This document shows, in pieces, positions 45,004 to 53,384 of a stretch of DNA of 64,000 nucleotides. This stretch comes from Saccharothrix carnea (lineage in GTDB: Bacteria > Actinomycetota > Actinomycetes > Mycobacteriales > Pseudonocardiaceae). The number at the start of each line of letters is the position of its first letter. Positions within the stretch are counted from its first letter, which is position 1. The position numbers were made by a program, and so were the translations under genes. Below the pieces are notes generated by a model. The model ran no database searches and was not told the origin of the DNA. It worked only from the letters and a program-made list of their open reading frames with translations. Location: contig NZ_PYAX01000003.1 of assembly GCF_003014735.1 (NCBI RefSeq), positions 496,001 to 560,000 of the forward strand. The letters are read 5' to 3'.

Positions 45004-45152
45004 GCGATCCAGCCAACCGCACCGGGAGGTCCAGTCCAGGGACGAAACCGGAAGACCACGCGTACGGGCCGACACAAACCCCCGGCCTGGTTAACGGGCG
45101 ATCACGCACGGTGACACGTCTGAACAGCGGTCGAACGGTGTATGTCTTGTAC

Positions 45153-46643
45153 ATGTCAACGTCGGTGCACGAGACGGAACGCAAGTACGAGGCGGCCGGT
45201 GGCACCGCGCTGCCGGACCTGGCCGACCTGCCCGGCGTGGCCGCCGTGGCGGGCCCGGAGGAACAACGACTGGAGGCGGTCTACTACGACACCGCGGACC
45301 TGAGGCTGGCACGGGCCGGCTTGACGTTGCGCCGCCGCACGGGCGGCGACGACGCGGGCTGGCACCTGAAGCTGCCCGCGGGCGTGGACACGCGGGAGGA
45401 GGTGCGGCTCCCACCAGGCCGCGCGGCCAAGCACCCGCCCAAGCAGCTCGGCTCGCTGGTCCAGGTGCACGCCCGCGGCAACGAGCTGGCGCCGGTGGCG
45501 CGCATCCAGACGACGCGGCAGCGCTGGCAGCTCGTGGACGACAAGGGCCGCCTGCTCACCGAGGTGGTCGAGGACCTGGTGTCCGGGCAGGCCCTGGCGG
45601 ACGACTCGCCGGTCGACTCGTGGCGCGAGATCGAGGTGGAGCTGGGCGAACGCGGTGACGTCGCGCTGCTGGACCGGGTCGAGGCACGGCTGGCGGACGC
45701 GGGCATCAGTCGGTCCACCTCGTCGGCGAAGCTGACCCGCCTGCTGGCCGACCGGATGGCCACGACCACGCCGCCGAAGCCGAAGGCGCCGGCCAAGTCC
45801 GCCGGTGACGTCGTGCTGGCCTACCTGCGGGAGCAGGCCGACGCGTTGAAGCACCAGGACCCGCGGGTGCGCCGGGGCGAGGACGACGCCGTGCACCAGA
45901 TGCGGGTGGCGACCCGGCGGATGCGCAGCGCGCTCCAGGCCTTCGGCACGATCGTGGAACGCGACGACACGCGTCAGCTGACCGAGGAGCTGAAGTGGCT
46001 CGCGGGCGTGCTCGGCGAAGCCCGTGACCTGGAGGTGCTGCGGACCCGGTTCGAGGGCGCCGTCGGCGCGCTCGACCGGGAGCTGGTGCTCGGCCCGGTG
46101 CGGGCGCAGCTCACCCGGCACTTCGGCCCGCTGGAGGCCGCCGCGCACGAGTCGGCCGTGGCGGCGTTGGACAGCGACCGGTACTTCGCCCTGCTGGACG
46201 CGGTCGACGCGTTGATCGCCGACCCGCCGTTCACGGCGGTGGCGGGTCAGAAGGCCACGAAGGCGCTGCCCGCGCTGGTCGACAGGACCTACCGCAGGCT
46301 GGCGAAGCGGGCCGAGGGCGCGCACGACGACTTCGAGCTGCACGAGGCGCGCAAGGCGGCGAAGCGGCTGCGGTACGCGGTGGAGGTGTCCGAACCCCGG
46401 TTCGGCGAGCGGGCCAAGAAGTACCGCAAGAAGGTCAAGGCGGTGCAGGAGCTGCTCGGCGAGCACCAGGACGGCGTGGTGGCGCGGCCGGTGCTGCGGG
46501 AACTGGGCGCGAAGGCGCAGCTCGACAACGAGAACGGCTTCACGTTCGGCCTGCTGCACGGTCTGGAGACGGCCGCGGCGCAGCGCGTCGAGGACCGGTT
46601 CCCCGCTGTGTGGCGTGCTCTCGGCAAGCCGAAGCTGCGGTAA
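45153..46643 (+). CDS. CYTH-CHAD domain protein
   Basis: This 496-residue protein joins an N-terminal CYTH domain (ETERKYE signature of the triphosphate tunnel, YYDTADLRLARAGLTLRRR) to a C-terminal CHAD domain rich in conserved His and basic residues (DDAVHQMRVATRRMRSALQA, ELHEARKAAKRLRYAVE). CYTH domains bind or hydrolyse triphosphates and CHAD domains bind polyphosphate, so it is likely involved in polyphosphate metabolism or granules. The ATG at 45153 directly precedes STSVHETERKYE; TATGTC (45141-45146) is six bases upstream, suggesting a leaderless mRNA. Confidence 0.95.
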   Translation: MSTSVHETERKYEAAGGTALPDLADLPGVAAVAGPEEQRLEAVYYDTADLRLARAGLTLRRRTGGDDAGWHLKLPAGVDTREEVRLPPGRAAKHPPKQLGSLVQVHARGNELAPVARIQTTRQRWQLVDDKGRLLTEVVEDLVSGQALADDSPVDSWREIEVELGERGDVALLDRVEARLADAGISRSTSSAKLTRLLADRMATTTPPKPKAPAKSAGDVVLAYLREQADALKHQDPRVRRGEDDAVHQMRVATRRMRSALQAFGTIVERDDTRQLTEELKWLAGVLGEARDLEVLRTRFEGAVGALDRELVLGPVRAQLTRHFGPLEAAAHESAVAALDSDRYFALLDAVDALIADPPFTAVAGQKATKALPALVDRTYRRLAKRAEGAHDDFELHEARKAAKRLRYAVEVSEPRFGERAKKYRKKVKAVQELLGEHQDGVVARPVLRELGAKAQLDNENGFTFGLLHGLETAAAQRVEDRFPAVWRALGKPKLR

Positions 46644-46661
46644 TTGGTCTGGACCTTGACA
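46643..46661 (+). promoter_or_regulatory. DasR-like (dre) operator and -35 of the hexosaminidase gene
   Basis: GGTC-TG-GACC (46646-46655) lies within ATTGGTCTGGACCTTG, which agrees with the DasR responsive element ACTGGTCTAGACCAGT at 11 of 16 positions. A consensus -35 TTGACA occupies 46656-46661 directly beside it. DasR is the GntR regulator of N-acetylglucosamine genes, so the site suits the downstream gene. The -10 is not clear. Confidence 0.65.
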
Positions 46662-46730
46662 CCTCCTGGTGCGGCTGAAACGGTGGCGTGAGCCGCCGCT
46701 CGGTGATCCACGCTGGCCAGGAGGACGTCA

Positions 46731-48314
46731 GTGCTTCTTACAGAAGGCGCCGGACGGCGCGGGTTCGGTCGAGTGCTCGTCGCGTTGCTGTTCGTCGGCG
46801 CGGTGGGCGCGGCGGTTCCCGCCCAAGCAGCTCCGGAGACGCCGTTGCAGCACATCGTGCCCGCTCCCGTCACAGTCACACCGCGACCGGGCGTGACGTT
46901 CACGCTCGGCCCGGACACCAGGATCCACACCCAGCCCGGCTCGGCCGGGGCGCGGCAGGTCGGCGAGTTCCTGGCGGGCGTGCTGCGCCCGTCCACGGGC
47001 TACCGCCTGCCGGTCGTGCCCGGTGCGTCCGGGCGGCACATCTCGCTGCTGCTCGTCGGCGCGGACCCCCGCGTCGGCGCGGAGGGCTACCAGCTCGACG
47101 TGACCAAGCGGGGCGTGCTGATCCGGGCGCGAACGGCGGCGGGCCTGTTCGCGGGCGTGCAGACGTTCCGCCAGCTCCTGCCCGCGAAGGTGGAGGCGAA
47201 GACCAGGCAGCGCGGTCCGTGGACGGCGCCCGGCGGCCGGGTGCTGGACTACCCGCGCTACGCCCACCGGGGCGCGATGCTCGACGTGGCCAGGCACTTC
47301 TTCTCGCCCGACGAGGTCAAGCGGTACATCGACCAGATCGCGCTCTACAAGATCAACCGGCTGCACCTGCACCTGACCGACGACCAGGGCTGGCGGCTGG
47401 AGATCAAGAGCTGGCCCAACCTCACCGCGCACGGCGGCAGCACGGAGGTCGGCGGCGGTCCCGGCGGCTTCTACACCCAGGAGCAGTACAAGGACCTGGT
47501 CGCCTACGCCGCCGCACGGCACATCACGGTGATCCCGGAGATCGACATGCCGGGCCACACCAACGCCGCGCTGTCGTCGTACCCGGAGCTGAACTGCGAC
47601 GGCGTCGCCCCGCCTCTCTACACCGGCATCGAGGTCGGCTTCAGCTCCCTGTGCATCGACAAGGACATCACCTACAAGTTCGTGGACGACGTGCTGCGCG
47701 AGGTGGCCGCGTTGACGCCGGGCGAGTACCTGCACATCGGCGGCGACGAGGCGCACGCCACCACCGACCCGGACTTCGACCTGTTCATGGACAAGGTGCT
47801 GCCGCTGGTCGCCAAGCACGGCAAGACCGCGACCGGCTGGCACGAGTTCGTGAAGTCCGGTCCGCCCGCGTCGGCGGTGCCGCAGTTCTGGGGCACGAAG
47901 ACGGTCGCGCCGGACATGGTCGCCGCCGCCGCGCGCGGCAGTCGGATCGTGCTGTCGCCCGCGACCAAGGCGTATCTGGACATGAAGTACGACGCCGACA
48001 CCAAGCTCGGGTTGAGCTGGGCCGGGTACACCGACGTGCAGGACGCCTACGACTGGAACCCCGGCGCGTACATCGAGGGCCTGCCCGCCGAAGCGGTGCG
48101 CGGTGTCGAGGCGCCGCTGTGGAGCGAGACCATCACCAACACGGCCGACCTGGAGTACCTGGCGTTCCCGCGGCTGCCCGCGATCGCCGAGCTGGGCTGG
48201 TCGCCGTGGTCGACCCACGACTGGGAGAAGTTCAAGGTCCGGCTGGCGGCGCAGGCCGACCGGTGGGACGTGATGGGCGTGAACTACTACGCCTCGCCGC
48301 AGGTGCCCTGGTAA
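46731..48314 (+). CDS. secreted beta-N-acetylhexosaminidase (GH20)
   Basis: This 527-residue enzyme has a signal peptide (RRGFGRVLVALLFVGAVGAA, cleavage near AQAAP), an N-terminal GH20b domain (about residues 40-165) and a GH20 catalytic barrel. The catalytic pair is Asp339-Glu340 in IGGDEAH; other barrel markers are LHLTDDQGWRLEI and PEIDMPGH. It releases terminal N-acetylhexosamine from chito-oligosaccharides outside the cell, giving N-acetylglucosamine for uptake. The GTG at 46731 has GGAGG six bases upstream. A DasR-like site about 75 bases upstream suggests control by aminosugar supply. Confidence 0.95.
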   Translation: MLLTEGAGRRGFGRVLVALLFVGAVGAAVPAQAAPETPLQHIVPAPVTVTPRPGVTFTLGPDTRIHTQPGSAGARQVGEFLAGVLRPSTGYRLPVVPGASGRHISLLLVGADPRVGAEGYQLDVTKRGVLIRARTAAGLFAGVQTFRQLLPAKVEAKTRQRGPWTAPGGRVLDYPRYAHRGAMLDVARHFFSPDEVKRYIDQIALYKINRLHLHLTDDQGWRLEIKSWPNLTAHGGSTEVGGGPGGFYTQEQYKDLVAYAAARHITVIPEIDMPGHTNAALSSYPELNCDGVAPPLYTGIEVGFSSLCIDKDITYKFVDDVLREVAALTPGEYLHIGGDEAHATTDPDFDLFMDKVLPLVAKHGKTATGWHEFVKSGPPASAVPQFWGTKTVAPDMVAAAARGSRIVLSPATKAYLDMKYDADTKLGLSWAGYTDVQDAYDWNPGAYIEGLPAEAVRGVEAPLWSETITNTADLEYLAFPRLPAIAELGWSPWSTHDWEKFKVRLAAQADRWDVMGVNYYASPQVPW

Positions 48315-48320
48315 CCGGGT

Positions 48321-49628
48321 TCAGCCCTGCTCGACCAGGATCGTCTTCGTCCGCTGGTACTGGTCGAGCAGGGCGCGGTGGTCTTCGTGGTCGTCGCCGG
48401 ACCGGAAGGTGTTGACCCGCACGCGGCGTGCGGCGACGCGTCGACCGGCCCGGAAGCCCACGCCCGCCTCCCTGGACCACAGGCCGACGCCGGGCGCGGC
48501 GGCGCCCAGCTCCTTCACCGCGTCGTCGAAGTGGTCGAACGCGCTCACCCACACCACGGGGCCGACGAGGTCGGACCGGCAGACCCGCGACTCGCCCACG
48601 ATGACCGTCGGCTCCAGGTAGCACCCGCCGGACAGCTCGCCGCCGAGGTCCGCGGGCCCGCCGCCGCACAGGACCCGGGCGCCGTCCCGCTCGGCGACCT
48701 CGATCATGGACAACGTCCGGTCGAGGTGGTTGCGGTTGATCACCGCCCCGACCGCGGTCGCGGTGTCGAGGGGGTGGCCCTGCCTGGCCGTCCGCGCGCG
48801 CTCGGTGGCGTCGGCCAGGAACCGGTCGTGGATCGGGCTCTGGACGAGCGCCCGGTCGAGGGCGAACGTGGCGAAGCCCTCCAGCGCCCGGTCGTAGAAC
48901 GCGTCACGGCTCGCGGCAACGTCGGCGAAGAAGACGTCCGCACCCCTGCCGACCGGCGGTTCTTCCCCACCGACGCCGTTGACGACGTTGACCACGCCCG
49001 GCGGCAGCAGGTCGGCGACCAGGTCCACCAGCGCGTGCACCACCGCGGGCGCCTCCTCGGCCGGTCTGAGCACCGCCGGGTTGCCCGCCGCCAGCGCGGG
49101 CGCGAGGTCCGCGGCGACCGTGAGCAGCGGGGAGTGCCACGGGACGAGCCGGTCGACCACCCCGAGCGGCTCCCGGAAGTGGTAGGCCACCAGGTCGTCG
49201 CCGAGCTGCGTGACGCCGCCCTCCTGCGCCCGGATCACCGCGGCGAAGCGGCGGAAGCAGTCCACCGCGCTGGCCAGGTCGGCCAGCGCCTCGCGGACGG
49301 GCCGACCGGTGTCCCAGGTCTCGGCGACGGCCAGTGCCTCGACGTGGTCCTCCACGCGGTCGGCGATCTCGTTGAGCACGGTCGCGCGCTCGGCGGGCGG
49401 CGTGCGGCCCCACCCGCGTGCGGCGGCGTGCGCGGCGGCCAACGCGCGGTCCACGTCCTCGGCGGTGCCGCGGGCGATCGCCGTGAACACCTCACCGGTG
49501 ACCGGGGTGCGGTCGAAGAAGTAGCCGCCCTCGGCCGGCGGCACGTACTCCCCGCCGATGAAGTGGTCGTACCGGTCCCGGTACGACCCGACGCCGCCCC
49601 GCTCGCCCGGTGCCGCGAACCTGCCCAT
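48321..49628 (-). CDS. aldehyde-dehydrogenase-like protein lacking the catalytic segments
   Basis: This 435-residue protein is clearly related to the ExaC/AldB-type aldehyde dehydrogenases (normally about 505 residues) but looks catalytically dead. The stretch that should contain the GSTxxG cofactor turn and ELGGK glutamate is collapsed to VGGEEPPVGRGADVFF. The segment that should read NQGEVCTCPSRALxQ is DRALVQ, so the nucleophilic Cys is gone. The NAD-binding PWNFP is PWHSPL, and the second glutamate motif E-x-FGPV is DLVGPV. All changes keep the frame open. It is probably a pseudoenzyme, or a pseudogene that has not yet acquired stops. GGGGAGG precedes the ATG at 49628. It is divergent from a GAF-domain regulator, the normal partner of active family members. 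Confidence 0.85.
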   Translation of the reverse strand: MGRFAAPGERGGVGSYRDRYDHFIGGEYVPPAEGGYFFDRTPVTGEVFTAIARGTAEDVDRALAAAHAAARGWGRTPPAERATVLNEIADRVEDHVEALAVAETWDTGRPVREALADLASAVDCFRRFAAVIRAQEGGVTQLGDDLVAYHFREPLGVVDRLVPWHSPLLTVAADLAPALAAGNPAVLRPAEEAPAVVHALVDLVADLLPPGVVNVVNGVGGEEPPVGRGADVFFADVAASRDAFYDRALEGFATFALDRALVQSPIHDRFLADATERARTARQGHPLDTATAVGAVINRNHLDRTLSMIEVAERDGARVLCGGGPADLGGELSGGCYLEPTVIVGESRVCRSDLVGPVVWVSAFDHFDDAVKELGAAAPGVGLWSREAGVGFRAGRRVAARRVRVNTFRSGDDHEDHRALLDQYQRTKTILVEQG

Positions 49629-49759
49629 GACGCCTCCCCGCGTTGATCGACGGGAGCAGCGTGGACGGCACAACGTTGCAGTCGCGTTGCACCCGAACGG
49701 ACCAGCGATTCGCTTGCCGCGACCGGCGCGGCCGGGTCATCCTGGTCGGGGAGGCGCCC

Positions 49760-51172
49760 ATGCAACCGGACCCGCGACGGCTCGCGCGCGTGCGCGAGAC
49801 CGTGCTGAGCGGGGATCGGGCGCGCGGGGCGCGTGAGCTGATCGTGGAGTCGTGGCGGCGCTCGCTGGCCGCGCGGGTCGACCCGGACCGGCACGAGCCG
49901 CCGGTGGTGCTCGACCCGGCCGAAGTGGTCGAACGGCGTGGCGCGCACCCGCTCGCGGCGGCGCTGCCGGTGCTGCGCGAGACGTTGGTGGGCATCGCCG
50001 ACGAGGCCGAGCACGTCATGATCATCACCGACGCGGACGGCAACATCCTGTGGTGCGAGGGCGCGAACTCGGTGCGCGGCCTGGCCGAACGGGTCCGGCT
50101 GACCGAGGGCGCGTGCTGGGCCGAACCCGCGATCGGCACGAACGCGATGGGCACGGCGCTGGCGGTGGGCCGTCCGGTGACCGTGCACTCCGCCGAGCAC
50201 CTGGTGCGGACCTACCACGGGTGGACGTGCGCGGCGAGCCCCGTGCGCGACCCGGACACCGGCCGCACGATCGGCGTGGTCGACGTCAGCGGCCCGTTGC
50301 GCAGCACGCACCCGGCGATGGTGGCGCTGGTGTCGGCCGCGGCACGGCTCGCGGAGGGCCAGTTGCAGGTGCGGCAGGCCGCCCGGGACGAACGGCTGCG
50401 CTCGGTGAACATGCGGCACCTGATCGGCCTGCGCGGCGAGCCGGGCGCGCTGCTGAGCCCCAGCGGCCGGGTGCTGGCCGCCGAACCGCACGGCCTGCTG
50501 GCCACGCGGGTGGACGTGCACGACGGCAGCGTGCGGCTGGCCGACGGACGGGAAGCGGTCCTGGAGCAGTTGGACGAGGGGTATCTGCTGCGGGTGCCAC
50601 GACAGGGCACCCGAAGACCCGTGCTGTCGCTGCGGTTCCTGGGCGGGGCGAAGGGTTCGCTGGACGGGCGGGCGCTGCCGCTGTCGTTGCGGCACGCGGA
50701 GCTGTTGACGGCTCTGGCACTGCACCCGCGCGGGCTGACGGCCGAGCAGCTGGCGTTGCGCCTGTACGGCGAACGCGGCAACCCGACGACCGTGCGGGCG
50801 GAACTGCACCGGCTGCGCGCGCAGTTGGGCGGGGTGCTGCTGACCAGGCCTTATCGGCTCTCGGCGGACGTGCGCGGTGACTTCCTGGCGATGCGTGACG
50901 CCCTGCGTGCCGGTGATGTCGGCACGGCCGCGGCGGCGTACCGGGGTGAGCTGCTCCCCCGGTCCGAGGCGCCGGTGGTGTGCGAGGAGCGGGAGGACCT
51001 CGCGGCGGCGTTGCGCCGGGGCGTGCTGGAACGCGGTGACGTCGAGGCGCTGTGGGCGTTCGGGCTGGTGACCGAGGACGTGACGGTGCTGGAACGCCTG
51101 GTCCTGCTGCTGCCCCGCACCGATCCGCGCCGAGAGGTGGCGACCACCCGTCTGAGACGCGCACTAGATTGA
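49760..51172 (+). CDS. GAF-domain transcriptional regulator (AcoR-like, without AAA domain)
   Basis: This 470-residue protein has the N-terminal half of acetoin-regulator-type proteins: LIVESWRRSLAARVDPD, then a GAF sensor (ADGNILWCEGANSVRGLAER, CWAEPAIGTNAMGTALAVGR, GWTCAASPVRDPDTGRTIGV). It lacks the sigma54-activating AAA domain, as expected in actinobacteria, and ends with a winged-helix-like region (LRHAELLTALALHPRGLTAE, QLALRLYGERGNPTTVRAEL). Proteins of this kind usually lie next to alcohol or aldehyde dehydrogenase genes and control them. The ATG at 49760 has GGAGG five bases upstream. Here the divergent partner is the catalytically gutted ALDH-like protein. Confidence 0.88.
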   Translation: MQPDPRRLARVRETVLSGDRARGARELIVESWRRSLAARVDPDRHEPPVVLDPAEVVERRGAHPLAAALPVLRETLVGIADEAEHVMIITDADGNILWCEGANSVRGLAERVRLTEGACWAEPAIGTNAMGTALAVGRPVTVHSAEHLVRTYHGWTCAASPVRDPDTGRTIGVVDVSGPLRSTHPAMVALVSAAARLAEGQLQVRQAARDERLRSVNMRHLIGLRGEPGALLSPSGRVLAAEPHGLLATRVDVHDGSVRLADGREAVLEQLDEGYLLRVPRQGTRRPVLSLRFLGGAKGSLDGRALPLSLRHAELLTALALHPRGLTAEQLALRLYGERGNPTTVRAELHRLRAQLGGVLLTRPYRLSADVRGDFLAMRDALRAGDVGTAAAAYRGELLPRSEAPVVCEEREDLAAALRRGVLERGDVEALWAFGLVTEDVTVLERLVLLLPRTDPRREVATTRLRRALD

Positions 51173-51177
51173 TCAGC

Positions 51178-51777
51178 ATGGGGTACTTCCGGCCGGGGGA
51201 CGTGGCGTTGCGCCGCGAGGTGCTGCACGGCGAGCCGTGGGTGGTGACCCCGACGAGAGTGGTGGAGGACGGGCCTGACCTGCTGGTCGTGTTCACCGCG
51301 CCCGGCACCGGGTTCGGCTTCTACCCCCACCCGCGCACGCACCACTGGCAGGAGTTGGGCCGAACGCACTGGAAAGGCATCGGCAAGCTGCAACTGCACC
51401 GACCCGGCGACGCCTACTCGGTCGACCTGTACTGGCAGGGCGAGCAGCGCCGGTTCGCGGGCTACTACCTGAACCTCCAGGCACCGTTCCGCCGCACCGC
51501 CCTCGGCTTCGACACGCTCGACCACGCGCTGGACTTCTGGGCACCGGTCGACGGCGACTGGCAGGAGCTGGACCGCGACGAGTTCGAGCAGATGGTCGCC
51601 GACGGCAAGTACGACCCCGACGAGGCCGAACGCATCCGGCGCACCGGCAAGGAGGTCGAGGCGATGCTGACGGCCGGCACGACCTGGTGGGACCCGGCGT
51701 GGGCGTCCTGGGAGCCGGACCCGGACTGGCCGGTGCCCGTGCTGCCCGCCGGCTGGGAGGACCACCCGCTGCCGTGA
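51178..51777 (+). CDS. DUF402 family protein (nucleoside di/triphosphatase-like)
   Basis: This 199-residue protein matches the DUF402 fold, some members of which are nucleoside tri- and diphosphatases. Visible family features are RRFAGYYLNLQAPFRRT, FDTLDHALDFWAPVDGDWQELDRDEFEQ and the acidic DPDEAERIRRTGKEVE helix. The ATG at 51178 is seven bases after TAGATT (51165-51170), so the transcript is probably leaderless and separate from the GAF gene. Its stop overlaps the next gene's GTG (GTGA). The reaction here is inferred from the family. Confidence 0.88.
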   Translation: MGYFRPGDVALRREVLHGEPWVVTPTRVVEDGPDLLVVFTAPGTGFGFYPHPRTHHWQELGRTHWKGIGKLQLHRPGDAYSVDLYWQGEQRRFAGYYLNLQAPFRRTALGFDTLDHALDFWAPVDGDWQELDRDEFEQMVADGKYDPDEAERIRRTGKEVEAMLTAGTTWWDPAWASWEPDPDWPVPVLPAGWEDHPLP

Positions 51778-52388
51778 AGGTCGTCCCCCTCTCGCCGCAG
51801 ACCCTCGTGGCCGAGCTGGTCGGGCGGATCGACGCGTTGCCGCGCACGACGTGGGCGCGGGTGCTGGTCGACGGCGCCCTGCCGACCAAGCCGGGCGAGC
51901 TGGCGGACGCCCTGGTGGAGCCGCTGCGCGCGCTGGGCCGTCCGGTGCTGCGGGTGTCGGCGTGGGACTTCCTGCGGCCCGCGTCCGTGCGGCTGGAGTA
52001 CGGGCACGAGGACCCGGACTCGTTCCGCGACTCGTGGCTGGACGTGGGCGGGCTGCTGCGCGAGGTGCTGGAACCGCTCGACCCCGGTGGGTCGGGGCGG
52101 GTGCTGCCGGCGTTGTGGAACGCCGAGACCGACCGGGCGCACCGGGCCGACTACGTGACGCTCGGCGCCGGTGGCGTGCTGCTGGTCGACGGCACGGTGT
52201 TGCTGGACAAGTGGCTGCCCGCGGAGCTGACCGTGCACCTGTGGCTGTCGTCGGGAGCGCTCGACCGACAGGTGCCCGACGAGTGGCGGTGGACGTTGCC
52301 CGCGTACGCCTCGTACGAGCCGCAAGCCGATGTGACGGTGCGCTACGACCACCCCGCACGACCCGCTCTCGTGGGTACAGTGCGGTGA
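51774..52388 (+). CDS. uridine-kinase-like protein with degenerate P-loop
   Basis: This 204-residue protein resembles proteins annotated as uridine kinase in actinobacteria. The expected Walker A at the N-terminus is replaced by VLVDGALPTKPGELADAL: the position of GK[ST] is lost. Downstream kinase-like features remain, such as VLRVSAWDFLRPASVRLEYG, the DSWLDVGGLLREVL helix and the VLLVDGTVLL strand. It may bind a nucleotide without hydrolysing it or have another role. It starts with a GTG overlapping the DUF402 stop, so the two are coupled. Confidence 0.75.
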   Translation: MKVVPLSPQTLVAELVGRIDALPRTTWARVLVDGALPTKPGELADALVEPLRALGRPVLRVSAWDFLRPASVRLEYGHEDPDSFRDSWLDVGGLLREVLEPLDPGGSGRVLPALWNAETDRAHRADYVTLGAGGVLLVDGTVLLDKWLPAELTVHLWLSSGALDRQVPDEWRWTLPAYASYEPQADVTVRYDHPARPALVGTVR

Positions 52389-52402
52389 GGGGAGGTGAGG
52401 GC

Positions 52403-52678
52403 ATGACCAGGCTGCGGCTGCTGTTGGCGCTGTACCTGCCGGCTCTCTACGCCCTCACCCTGCTCAGCACGCCCACCGAGGTGCTGGCCGCCGTGACGGC
52501 CGTGGCCCTGGTCGTGCTGCTGCTCACCGCCGCGCCGGTGGTCCAGGCCGCGCCCGCGTGGGTGCGGTCGCTGTCGATCCGCGAGAAGTCCCTGCGCGCC
52601 GCGTTCCTGCGGTTGCGCGACCCCGACGCGGCGGGCCGTCCCCGTCCTCGAGCGCCCGGACTCGGCCTCAGCTCCTGA
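52403..52678 (+). CDS. small membrane protein, DUF6412-like
   Basis: This 91-residue protein has two hydrophobic helices (residues about 4-22 and 27-48) followed by a basic tail (IREKSLRAAFLRLRDPDAAG). It matches small actinobacterial proteins found immediately upstream of a second Oxa1/YidC-type insertase, as here. It may assist that insertase, which is inference from gene order. The ATG at 52403 has GGAGG about nine bases upstream. The end of the gene overlaps a hairpin at 52664-52682. Confidence 0.75.
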   Translation: MTRLRLLLALYLPALYALTLLSTPTEVLAAVTAVALVVLLLTAAPVVQAAPAWVRSLSIREKSLRAAFLRLRDPDAAGRPRPRAPGLGLSS

Positions 52679-52682
52679 GGCC
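52664..52682 (+). other. hairpin between the small membrane protein and the insertase
   Basis: GGCCTCAG and CTGAGGCC form an 8-bp stem with a 3-base loop, covering the stop codon of the upstream gene. It lies about 34 bases before the TTG start of the insertase and could modulate readthrough or translation. Confidence 0.45.
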
Positions 52683-52715
52683 CGCAGTTCCCCGCTCTGA
52701 GGACGGAGTTCCCCC

Positions 52716-53384
52716 TTGTTCCACGCCCTGGGCTCAGCCCTGGCCGCGTTCGCCACGCCCGCCTTGGCCATCGTCGCGTTCACCGCCGCCGTGCGGCTGC
52801 TCATGCACCCGCTCAGCCGTGCCGCCGTGCGCGGTGAGAAAGCCCGCGCCGCGTTGGCGCCCGAAGTACGCAAGTTGACCGACAAGTACGGCAAGGACCG
52901 GGTCGAGCTCCAGGAGAAGACGCTGGAGCTGTACCGGTCCAACGGCACGTCGATGCTGGCCGGGTGCCTGCCCGCGCTGGTGCAGGCGCCGTTCTTCATG
53001 GTGATGTACCGGCTGGTCACGACCCCGAACCCGCTGCTGGACGGCACGCTGCTCGGCGTGCCGCTCGGCACGTCCTGGTTCGGGGTCTGGACGCACACGC
53101 CGGTGTTCCTGGCGCTGTTCGCCGTGCTCACGGCGGTCGCGTTCGCCACATCGCGTTGGCAGGCGGCGATCGCGGCGAAGACCGGCGGGCCGCAGCCGCC
53201 GTTCGCGCGGCTGCTGCGGCTCCTGCCGTTCGGGACGGTGCTGATCGCCGCCGTGCTGCCGCTGGCGGCCGGGATCTACCTGGTGACGACGACTACCTGG
53301 ACCCTGCTGGAGCGAGCTTTCCTGTACCGCGTAGTTCAGCTCCCGCCTCGTGCAGGTACTTCAACACGTACCCGTACGACGTGA
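52716..53384 (+). CDS. Oxa1/YidC-family membrane protein insertase (second paralogue)
   Basis: This 222-residue protein has the YidC2/Oxa1 core: a first helix with the basic residue VRLLMHPLSRAAVRGEKARA, the coiled cytoplasmic segment VRKLTDKYGKDRVELQEKTL, and helices with MLAGCLPALVQAPFFMVMYR. It lacks the long periplasmic domain of proteobacterial YidC and is shorter than the main actinobacterial YidC near oriC, so it is an accessory paralogue. The start is a TTG at 52716 with GAGGACGGAG seven bases upstream. Its last 92 bases overlap the convergent desaturase gene, and those residues (RVVQLPPRAGTSTRTRTT) look unconserved. Confidence 0.85.
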   Translation: MFHALGSALAAFATPALAIVAFTAAVRLLMHPLSRAAVRGEKARAALAPEVRKLTDKYGKDRVELQEKTLELYRSNGTSMLAGCLPALVQAPFFMVMYRLVTTPNPLLDGTLLGVPLGTSWFGVWTHTPVFLALFAVLTAVAFATSRWQAAIAAKTGGPQPPFARLLRLLPFGTVLIAAVLPLAAGIYLVTTTTWTLLERAFLYRVVQLPPRAGTSTRTRTT

